Source: Chloroflexota bacterium (GTDB taxonomy: Bacteria; Chloroflexota; Dehalococcoidia; Dehalococcoidales; UBA2162). From it: 5,990 nt of DNA. The stretch is taken from NCBI GenBank assembly GCA_016193545.1, contig JACPSA010000035.1, forward strand, positions 1 to 5,990. Reading direction: 5' to 3'. Below the pieces are notes generated by a model. It was not told the DNA's origin. It searched no databases and saw nothing but the letters and a program-made list of their open reading frames with translations. Shown here piece after piece: positions 1-4,835 of the stretch; position 1 is the stretch's first letter; each line of letters opens with the position of its first letter. Both the position numbers and the translations under genes were made by a program.

Positions 1-369
1 ATTCCCTTCTTTATGGGGCGTAGTGAGGAGACTTATGATGCCAAGAATCTGGATAATCCTAATGGGCGGCGGGCTCCGGTTTTTGCCCAGGGTGGTGGTC
101 CGGTGCCCGGGAAGCTCTTAGATTACTTCCGCCGTTTTTATTATGACACCGCGGTTGGTGGTAGTGTCCCGGCCACCAGATGTGCCTATGAGGTATTTGG
201 GGCGGATTCTATTGTCTTTGGTACCGATTATCCAGCCGGACCGGGAGGGCAGGATGGTGACTTCAGACTGGCAACATATCCCAAAGTAATCGATGCCCTG
301 CATCTTCCGGCTAAGGATAAGAAGAAGATTCTGGCTGATAACGCCCGCAAGATGTTGAAGTTAGACTGA
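1..369 (+). CDS. Amidohydrolase-2 family metal-dependent hydrolase/decarboxylase, C-terminal part (5' end outside window)
   Basis: The reading frame is open from base 1, so the ATG at 13 is internal and only the last 122 residues are present. Family members (ACMSD, gamma-resorcylate decarboxylase, 2-pyrone-4,6-dicarboxylate lactonase relatives) usually run to about 280-350 residues. Visible C-terminal landmarks of this TIM-barrel family are the strand YYDTA (residues 47-51 of the fragment), then FGADSIVFGTDYP (66-78), whose Asp76 matches the late barrel aspartate that serves in metal binding or catalysis. A terminal helix, ILADNARKMLKL, has the usual 'NA..L' signature. The family hydrolyses or decarboxylates cyclic and aromatic acids in the cytoplasm, but the substrate here cannot be told. 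It lies 54 bp upstream of the cyclase array on the same strand and is probably in the same operon. The family call is secure; the specific reaction is unknown. Confidence 0.85.
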   Translation: MPFFMGRSEETYDAKNLDNPNGRRAPVFAQGGGPVPGKLLDYFRRFYYDTAVGGSVPATRCAYEVFGADSIVFGTDYPAGPGGQDGDFRLATYPKVIDALHLPAKDKKKILADNARKMLKLD

Positions 370-401
370 TTCCGGTGCAATAGTTAAAAAATATATGGAT
401 T

Positions 402-409
402 AAGGGGGG
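402..409 (+). promoter_or_regulatory. Probable ribosome binding site of cyclase copy 1, unusually far upstream
   Basis: The purine run AAGGGGGG is the only Shine-Dalgarno-like stretch before the ATG at 424. It lies 14 nt from the start, against 4-7 nt for the other four cyclase genes. No closer start codon exists in frame, and the protein alignment begins at this ATG. Translation of copy 1 may therefore be weaker than that of its neighbours; this is inference. Confidence 0.5.
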
Positions 410-423
410 TAACAAAAAACAAG

Positions 424-1140
424 ATGAAAATAATCGACCTAACAATGCCGCTTTATGAAGGGATGCCCAGTGGTCACGGACATCCGGCTTTCAAGAGTCA
501 TCCTATATGGCCGGAGCCTTTCAAGATACAAATGACCGGCTCGACCAGTGGTGGTTCGCAATTTCATGTTTACACTAGCTTTTGTGAAGCAGGCACCAGG
601 CTACTTCTTCCCGGCTATCGGCAAGAGTACCGAGATGACCCCAGTAGATTGGATACCGTTGACCTGAGCCGGCTGGTACTCCGGAATGCAGTGATTCTCG
701 ATATCCCGAAGAAAGAAGAGGAGTTTATCGACCCGGAAGAAGTCGAGCGGGCTTTTAAGAAAGCACCGGTGCAGAGGGGAGACGCTTTCCTGGTGCGTAC
801 TGGCTGGGGAGATAATGAGAGGTATATCAAGATGGGGCTTGATTATAAAGAGAAGGGTCCCCATTATACTGAAGAAGGGGCCGCTAAGGTCAGAGAGCTT
901 ATGGTAGCTAATGGGAGTGACCTGTTTATATACGATTGCTGTGATGTGAATGGCACAGATAAAAGGACCGGAAAAGCGCACTCCGCCTTCGGGGCTTATT
1001 GCCGTCCTGGGTTAGCTGCGGTAGGTGGAGCGGTTAATACCGGTGCCATCAGCAAGCCACGGGTAAAACTAATTGTTCTTCCGTTTAAAGCTAAGGGCGC
1101 ATGGTTTGCCCCATGCTCGATAGTCGCTATCGAAGAGTAG
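424..1140 (+). CDS. Divergent cyclase-family protein, copy 1 (kynurenine formamidase/isatin hydrolase fold)
   Basis: This 238-residue protein has the typical length of the family. The fold landmarks are IIDLTMPLYEGMP (3-15), GDAFLVRTGWGD (119-130) and KPRVKLIVLP (211-220). Known members are metal-dependent amide or ring-opening hydrolases using HxGTHxDxPxH. Here that site reads EAGTRLLLPGY (55-65), so the His, His, Asp and His positions are Glu, Arg, Leu and Tyr. It is the most divergent copy: its distal motif is YDCCD (170-174) instead of YDxCE, it has a cysteine at 193, and it alone has a histidine (H186) in the 175-200 loop. H20, H26 and H48 are present. It is the first of five tandem paralogues, 54 bp after the amidohydrolase and 31 bp before copy 2. 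Family membership is firm by motif; enzymatic activity and substrate are unknown. Confidence 0.85.
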   Translation: MKIIDLTMPLYEGMPSGHGHPAFKSHPIWPEPFKIQMTGSTSGGSQFHVYTSFCEAGTRLLLPGYRQEYRDDPSRLDTVDLSRLVLRNAVILDIPKKEEEFIDPEEVERAFKKAPVQRGDAFLVRTGWGDNERYIKMGLDYKEKGPHYTEEGAAKVRELMVANGSDLFIYDCCDVNGTDKRTGKAHSAFGAYCRPGLAAVGGAVNTGAISKPRVKLIVLPFKAKGAWFAPCSIVAIEE

Positions 1141-1157
1141 CCTGGAGCCTGGCCAAT

Positions 1158-1164
1158 AGGAGGG
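1158..1164 (+). promoter_or_regulatory. Ribosome binding site of cyclase copy 2
   Basis: AGGAGGG lies 7 nt before the ATG at 1172. This is the best Shine-Dalgarno match in the array and it fixes the start. Confidence 0.8.
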
Positions 1165-1171
1165 TAGTAAG

Positions 1172-1876
1172 ATGAGATATATCGACCTGACCATGCCGCT
1201 TTACGAGTTTATGCCAGCCTGCTACGCCCATAAGTCGTTCGAGAAGCATCCTCTGTGGCCGCGCGCTTTTAAGATGGAGAATGTCCGCATTGAGGGCAGT
1301 ACTTACTGGTGGCACGTTTTCACCATGTTTTGTGAGCCGGGCACCAGATTTATTTTGCCCGGTTTTAAGTATGCGGAGGACAAACGAAAATTGGGGGTGG
1401 TTGACATAAATAAACTGATGTACCGGGATACAGTCGTCGTCGATGTACCTAAAGAAGCGGGAGAGTTTGTCCGGCCGGAAGACCTAGAAAAGGCGATTAA
1501 GAAAGCGCCGGCGAAGAAAGGGGATGCTCTGTTAATTCGTACTGGGTGGGGGGATGACCGAAGATGGGCCAAGCTGGAGACGGATTATAAGTATAAAAGT
1601 CCTCATTTCACTGATACCGCTGTTAAAAAGTTATTGGAGCTTATGCAAACCAAGGGTATGGACATGTGGCTATATGATACCTGTGAGATGGTCGGTGGTG
1701 TTGACCCGGTATCCGGCCGGCCCGGTTCTTTTGACATCCGTCCGGGGTTGTGCGCCGTAGGCGGACTGATTAACTGTGGAGAAATCAAAAAACCGAGGGT
1801 GAAGCTAATGGTCCTGCCTCTGAAGATAAGAGACGCCTGGATGGGACCTTGCCGTGTGGTTGCCATTGAAGACTAG
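1172..1876 (+). CDS. Divergent cyclase-family protein, copy 2
   Basis: This is the shortest copy, at 234 residues. The N-terminal motif YIDLTMPLYEFMP (3-15) has Phe where the others have Gly. The next segment is ACYAHKSF, not xxHGHxAF, so the first histidine of the HGH pair is Tyr while the invariant H20 is kept. H26, W47 and H48 follow. The former metal site reads EPGTRFILPGF (55-65), again without the canonical His/Asp ligands. GDALLIRTGWGD (117-128), YDTCE (168-172) and KPRVKLMVLP (207-216) are conserved. The loop after TCEM lacks the Thr-Thr seen in copies 3-5. The gene sits 31 bp after copy 1 and 50 bp before copy 3, in the same orientation. The 31-bp spacer before it shows no clear match to the repeated spacers elsewhere in the array. 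Function and substrate are unknown; the aromatic residues beside H48 may shape its pocket (inference). Confidence 0.85.
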   Translation: MRYIDLTMPLYEFMPACYAHKSFEKHPLWPRAFKMENVRIEGSTYWWHVFTMFCEPGTRFILPGFKYAEDKRKLGVVDINKLMYRDTVVVDVPKEAGEFVRPEDLEKAIKKAPAKKGDALLIRTGWGDDRRWAKLETDYKYKSPHFTDTAVKKLLELMQTKGMDMWLYDTCEMVGGVDPVSGRPGSFDIRPGLCAVGGLINCGEIKKPRVKLMVLPLKIRDAWMGPCRVVAIED

Positions 1877-1880
1877 TTGA

Positions 1881-1916
1881 CTGGTAATAGTCAGTAATCA
1901 GTGTCCATCGACAAAG
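1881..1916 (+). repeat. Intergenic spacer repeat, unit A (between cyclase copies 2 and 3)
   Basis: This 36-bp non-coding segment matches the one between copies 3 and 4 (2674-2709) at 31 of 36 positions by hand count. It also matches the first 32 bases of the one between copies 4 and 5 at 23 of 32. It runs from just after the stop codon into the G-rich Shine-Dalgarno stretch of copy 3. It is either a duplication remnant or a conserved leader element. Confidence 0.75.
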
Positions 1917-1921
1917 GGGGG
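1913..1921 (+). promoter_or_regulatory. Ribosome binding site of cyclase copy 3
   Basis: AAAGGGGGG lies 5 nt before the ATG at 1927. Copy 5 has a matching arrangement (AAAGGGGG, 5 nt from its ATG), consistent with inheritance of the spacer together with the gene. Confidence 0.65.
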
Positions 1922-1926
1922 ACAAA

Positions 1927-2670
1927 ATGAGACTAATCGATTTGACCATGCCTATTTATGAGGGAATGCCCACAATACACGGTCACGGGGCTTTTGAAAA
2001 GCATCCCATATGGCCGCAGGCATTCAAGATGGAAGAGGTTCACATGGAGACAAACCCTTACACCTGGCATGTTTTTACTTTTTTTGCTGAGGCGGGGACC
2101 AGATTTATCTTGCCCGGTTTCCGGCCGCAGTACCGATTTGACGATGTCCGAACATTGGAGACGGTCGCGCTGGACAACAAGCTGATAGAGCGGAATGCCG
2201 TCATTATCGATGTGCCTAAAGGACCGGGGGATTGGATACGTCCCGAAGACCTGGAGAAAGCAGTCAGCAATGCTCCGGTTCAGCAGGGAAACGCCATGCA
2301 AGACAAGCCGGGGGATGCTTTTATCATTCGCACCGGCTGGGGGGATGACGAGAGGTATCTCAAGCTGGGGTTGGAGTTCAGAGAGAAGAGTCCGCACTTC
2401 ACTGATACCGCCGTGGATAAGCTGCTGGAGCTTCTGGCAGTAAATGACTGTGACATGTGGTTGTATGATACCTGCGAGATGACCACGCGTGGAGTGGATC
2501 CGGTATCGGGCAGGCCTGGTTCTTTCGGTATCCGCTCCGGATTGACGGCCGTCGGCGGAATCGTTAATGCCGGCGCTATCAAAAAACCGAGGGTGAAACT
2601 GGTAGTCCTGCCAATTCCGATAAGAGATGCCTGGATGACACCTTGCCGTGTCATCGCTATGGAAGATTAG
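1927..2670 (+). CDS. Divergent cyclase-family protein, copy 3, with an 8-residue insertion
   Basis: At 247 residues this is the longest copy. It has LIDLTMPIYEGMP (3-15), H18, H20, H26, H48, and EAGTRFILPGF (55-65) in place of HxGTHxDxPxH. Its residue 54 is Ala where the other four have Cys. After VQQG it carries an extra NAMQDKPG (122-129) before DAFIIRTGWGD (130-140), and there is one extra residue near 82-85. YDTCEMTT (180-187) and KPRVKLVVLP (220-229) are as in copies 4 and 5. The frame stays open through the insertion and the flanking motifs are intact, so this is a real in-frame change. It is flanked by related spacers of 50 and 56 bp and is part of the same probable transcript. The catalytic role is unknown. 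Confidence 0.85.
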   Translation: MRLIDLTMPIYEGMPTIHGHGAFEKHPIWPQAFKMEEVHMETNPYTWHVFTFFAEAGTRFILPGFRPQYRFDDVRTLETVALDNKLIERNAVIIDVPKGPGDWIRPEDLEKAVSNAPVQQGNAMQDKPGDAFIIRTGWGDDERYLKLGLEFREKSPHFTDTAVDKLLELLAVNDCDMWLYDTCEMTTRGVDPVSGRPGSFGIRSGLTAVGGIVNAGAIKKPRVKLVVLPIPIRDAWMTPCRVIAMED

Positions 2671-2673
2671 TGG

Positions 2674-2709
2674 TTGGTAACAGTCAGTAATCGGAGTCCA
2701 CCGACAAAG
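2674..2709 (+). repeat. Intergenic spacer repeat, unit B (between cyclase copies 3 and 4)
   Basis: This is the second instance of the 36-bp spacer element, differing from unit A at only 5 positions, 4 of them transitions. It appears better conserved than the flanking coding ends, which is unexpected for neutral spacer DNA. Confidence 0.75.
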
Positions 2710-2716
2710 ATAGAGT

Positions 2717-2722
2717 GGAGGG
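2717..2722 (+). promoter_or_regulatory. Ribosome binding site of cyclase copy 4 (decides the start)
   Basis: GGAGGG lies 4 nt before the ATG at 2727. An in-frame GTG at 2715 would add four residues but overlaps this Shine-Dalgarno sequence. The other copies all begin directly with M[KR]xIDLTM, so the ATG at 2727 is preferred. Confidence 0.75.
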
Positions 2723-2726
2723 TAAA

Positions 2727-3443
2727 ATGAGATTAATCGATTTAACAATGCCTCTTTACGAGGGAATGCCCAACGTACATGGTCACGTGGCTTTTAAGAA
2801 CCATCCGATATGGCCGTCGCCGTGGAAGACGGAAGTGGTGCGCTCGTTCGAAGAGGGTGGCGCGGAATTTCATGTTTTTACCTTCTTTTGTGAACCAGGC
2901 ACCAGATTTATCCTGCCCAGTTATCGGAAAATATACAAAGACGACCCCAGAAGACTGGATACCGTTGACATCAACAAGCTGATATTCCGGGACGCGGTGG
3001 TCGTCGATATACCTAAGGGGGAGCGGGAATTTATCCGGCCGGAGGACCTGGAGGAGGCGGTTAATAAAGCGCCGTGCCAGAGGGGAGATGCCCTGTTAAT
3101 CCGTACCGGCTGGGGGGATGACGAGAGGTATCTCAAGCTGGGGCTGGCTTACCGAGAGTTGAGTCCCCGCTACACCGATACGGCTGGTGAGAAGCTAATG
3201 GAGCTTCTGCAAAGCAAAAGTACGGATATGTGGCTATATGATAACTGTGAGATGACCACACCTTTCATAGATGGTATATCGGGGAGGCGTGGTTCTTTTA
3301 CCATCCGCCCGGGACTAACGGCTATCGGGGGGATTGTCAATGCCGGCGCCATCAAAAAACCAAGAGTGAAGCTGGTAATCGGGCCGATTAAGATAAAAGG
3401 TGTCCATATGGGACCATGCCGTGTTATCGCTATTGAAGATTAG
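2727..3443 (+). CDS. Divergent cyclase-family protein, copy 4
   Basis: This copy has 238 residues from the ATG at 2727. It carries LIDLTMPLYEGMP (3-15), HGHVAFKNHPIWP (18-30), FHV with H49, then EPGTRFILPSY (56-66) replacing the canonical metal motif. GDALLIRTGWGDDERY (120-135), YDNCEMTT (171-178) and KPRVKLVIGP (211-220) follow. It is closest to copy 5: by hand count roughly three quarters of the residues agree, and both share NVHGH, KNHPIWPSP and LPSYRK. It differs from its siblings in the loop after TTP, with FIDGISGRRGS where the others have a DPVSGR core, and in YDNCE for YDTCE. Such changes could alter the pocket; this is inference. It is 56 bp after copy 3 and 55 bp before copy 5. Family assignment is firm; the reaction is unknown. 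Confidence 0.85.
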   Translation: MRLIDLTMPLYEGMPNVHGHVAFKNHPIWPSPWKTEVVRSFEEGGAEFHVFTFFCEPGTRFILPSYRKIYKDDPRRLDTVDINKLIFRDAVVVDIPKGEREFIRPEDLEEAVNKAPCQRGDALLIRTGWGDDERYLKLGLAYRELSPRYTDTAGEKLMELLQSKSTDMWLYDNCEMTTPFIDGISGRRGSFTIRPGLTAIGGIVNAGAIKKPRVKLVIGPIKIKGVHMGPCRVIAIED

Positions 3444-3447
3444 TCCG

Positions 3448-3489
3448 CTGGCAGTAGTCTGTAGTTAGCGTTTATTGACAGCGGCAAAG
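3448..3489 (+). repeat. Intergenic spacer repeat, unit C (between cyclase copies 4 and 5)
   Basis: This is the third, more diverged instance of the spacer element. Its first 32 bases match unit A at 23 positions, with 8 of the 9 differences being transitions. It then has a 6-base insertion (AGCGGC) before the shared AAAG that enters the Shine-Dalgarno stretch of copy 5. Confidence 0.6.
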
Positions 3490-3493
3490 GGGG
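3486..3493 (+). promoter_or_regulatory. Ribosome binding site of cyclase copy 5 (decides the start)
   Basis: AAAGGGGG lies 5 nt before the ATG at 3499. An upstream in-frame TTG at 3475 falls inside the spacer repeat and would add eight residues with no counterpart in the other copies. The ATG at 3499 is therefore chosen. Confidence 0.7.
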
Positions 3494-3498
3494 ATAAA

Positions 3499-4212
3499 AT
3501 GAGATTAATCGATCTCACTATGGCTCTTTACGAGGGAGTACCCAATGTACATGGTCATGCGGCTTTCAAAAACCATCCCATCTGGCCATCACCATTCAAG
3601 GCAGAACTGGTCCGTACTTATGAAGATGGTGCGGAATTTTACGTTTACACTATGTTTTGTGAGCCGGGCACCAGATTTATCTTGCCCAGTTATCGGAAAG
3701 CGTACCGGCATGATGTCAGAACACTGGAGACTGCGGACATAAATAAACTAATACTCCGGGATGCTGTCATCCTTGATGTCCCTAAGGAAGCAGGGGATTT
3801 TGTCCGACCGGATGACCTGGAGAAGGCTTTCAATAAAGCGCCGGTGCAGAGGGGAGACGCGCTATTAATCCGTACCGGGTGGGGAGATGACGATAGGCAT
3901 CTCAAGCTAGGACTGGGTTACCGGGAGAAGAGTCCCCACTTCATCGATACTGCTTGCCATAAATTGATGGGCCTTCTGGCCCGGAATGATAGCGAGATGT
4001 GGCTATATGATACCTGCGAGATGACCACGCCCAAAGTAGACCCGGTATCAGGAAGGAGTGGTACTTTTACCATCCGTGCCGGATTGACAGCCATAGGGGG
4101 AATCGTCAATGCCGGTGCCATCAAAAAGCCGAGGGTGAAGCTGGTAATCCTGCCGATTAAGATAAAAGGTGCCCATATGGGGCCATGTAACGTGATAGCT
4201 GTTGAAGATTAG
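3499..4212 (+). CDS. Divergent cyclase-family protein, copy 5
   Basis: This copy has 237 residues from the ATG at 3499. The N-terminus is LIDLTMALYEGVP (3-15), with Ala and Val replacing the Pro and Met kept by its siblings. HGHAAFKNHPIWP (18-30) follows. The FHV histidine kept by copies 1-4 is Tyr48 here. EPGTRFILPSY (55-65) stands in for the canonical metal motif. GDALLIRTGWGDDDRH (119-134), YDTCEMTT (170-177) and KPRVKLVILP (210-219) are conserved, and the C-terminal PCNVIAVED matches the family's PxRVIAxED end. It is the last gene of the array and converges on folE with 11 bp between stops. It is close to copy 4 and probably arose from one of the latest duplications. Activity and substrate are unknown. 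Confidence 0.85.
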   Translation: MRLIDLTMALYEGVPNVHGHAAFKNHPIWPSPFKAELVRTYEDGAEFYVYTMFCEPGTRFILPSYRKAYRHDVRTLETADINKLILRDAVILDVPKEAGDFVRPDDLEKAFNKAPVQRGDALLIRTGWGDDDRHLKLGLGYREKSPHFIDTACHKLMGLLARNDSEMWLYDTCEMTTPKVDPVSGRSGTFTIRAGLTAIGGIVNAGAIKKPRVKLVILPIKIKGAHMGPCNVIAVED

Positions 4213-4223
4213 TCTGGCGTTGG

Positions 4224-4790
4224 CTATTTGGTCTGAAGCAAGGAGAAAAACTCGGCTCGGGTGGTGGCTTTGTTGCGGAAGGTACCTCTGACGGCTGAAG
4301 TGACTACTGTGCTCCCGGGTTTCTTGATGCCCCGCATTACCAGGCACAGATGCTCGGCCTGGATGACCACGGCTACGCCGTCAGGCTTGATGCCGTCAAC
4401 GATAGCATCGGCAATCTGAGAGGTCATTCTCTCCTGGAGCTGAGGTCGCCTGGCGACAATTTCAACAACGCGAGCCAGTTTGCTGGCACCGACGACACGT
4501 CCGTGGTCATTAGGAATATAGCCGACGTGGGCGATGCCGTAAAATGGTAGCAGGTGATGCTCGCACATCGAATAGAAGGGGATATCCCTGATGATTACCA
4601 TTTCCCGGTGGCCTTCCTCAAAGCCGACTGTCAGCTCTTCTCTCGGGTCCATGGTAAGCCCCACAAAAAGCTCGGCATACATCTCAGCTACGCGTCTTGG
4701 TGTATCTACCAGGCCTTCCCTGGCCGGGTCTTCTCCAATGGCTTTAATGATAGTGGTTACTGCTTGTCTAATCTTAGCTTCGTTAAGCAC
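4224..4790 (-). CDS. folE: GTP cyclohydrolase I
   Basis: This 188-residue enzyme matches the usual bacterial length of about 185-220. It converts GTP to 7,8-dihydroneopterin triphosphate and formate, the first step of the folate/pterin pathway, as a cytoplasmic homodecamer. The zinc site is visible: C76 and H79 in the SMCEHHLLPF segment and C149 in EAEHLCLVMRG (145-154 region). The GREVVGASKLAR-like substrate segment is present as GRVVGASKLARVV (97-109). The GEDPAREGLVDTPRRVA segment (19-35) is the standard N-terminal signature. The start is GTG at 4790: it has AGGAGG 6 nt upstream, and no ATG, GTG or TTG lies between it and the in-frame stop at 4830-4832. It lies 45 bp downstream of thrC on the same strand and is probably co-transcribed. 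All key residues are intact, and it appears to be unrelated in function to the cyclase array. Confidence 0.97.
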   Translation of the reverse strand: MLNEAKIRQAVTTIIKAIGEDPAREGLVDTPRRVAEMYAELFVGLTMDPREELTVGFEEGHREMVIIRDIPFYSMCEHHLLPFYGIAHVGYIPNDHGRVVGASKLARVVEIVARRPQLQERMTSQIADAIVDGIKPDGVAVVIQAEHLCLVMRGIKKPGSTVVTSAVRGTFRNKATTRAEFFSLLQTK

Positions 4791-4796
4791 TCTGGC

Positions 4797-4802
4797 CCTC
4801 CT
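4797..4802 (-). promoter_or_regulatory. Ribosome binding site of folE
   Basis: On the minus strand a perfect AGGAGG lies 6 nt before the GTG at 4790, which supports that non-ATG start. Confidence 0.85.
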
Positions 4803-4835
4803 GAAATCTGGAATACCCTTAAGAACTAATCAGAA

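Larger units (their letters stand above)
424..4212 (+). repeat. Tandem array of five cyclase-family paralogues
   Basis: Five head-to-tail genes of nearly equal length show colinear similarity over their whole length, and stretches of near-identical DNA recur. Examples are the codons for GTRFILP in copies 2-5 and TGGCTATATGATA in copies 2, 4 and 5. Spacers are short, at 31, 50, 56 and 55 bp, and three of them are related. No transposase or insertion sequence lies inside the array. The pattern fits successive tandem duplication followed by divergence; copy 1 is the most distant and copies 4 and 5 are the closest pair. Confidence 0.9.

Noticed and set aside
1877..1926. TTGACT with a possible TAATCA as a promoter before cyclase copy 3
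   Set aside because: The match to a -10 box and the spacing are poor, and the short spacer fits an operon better.
2715..2726. Upstream GTG start for cyclase copy 4 (and TTG at 3475 for copy 5)
   Set aside because: Both precede or overlap the Shine-Dalgarno sequence and add residues absent from the other copies. The ATGs at 2727 and 3499 align exactly with the sister proteins.
1933..2748. Minus-strand open frame of 271 codons, longer than cyclase copy 3 opposite it
   Set aside because: It is antisense to a gene with clear homology to four paralogues, no recognisable domain is seen in the translation, and no frame of comparable length lies antisense to the sister copies. It is a composition shadow.
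3475..3498. TTGACA at 3475-3480 as a -35 box before cyclase copy 5
   Set aside because: No -10-like hexamer lies about 17 bp downstream; that spot is already the start codon. The corresponding bases in the sister spacers are not TTGACA.
424..4212. CRISPR or insertion-sequence explanation for the repeated sequence
   Set aside because: The repeats are whole coding genes with diverged spacers. There are no short identical repeats at regular spacing, no terminal inverted repeats and no transposase.
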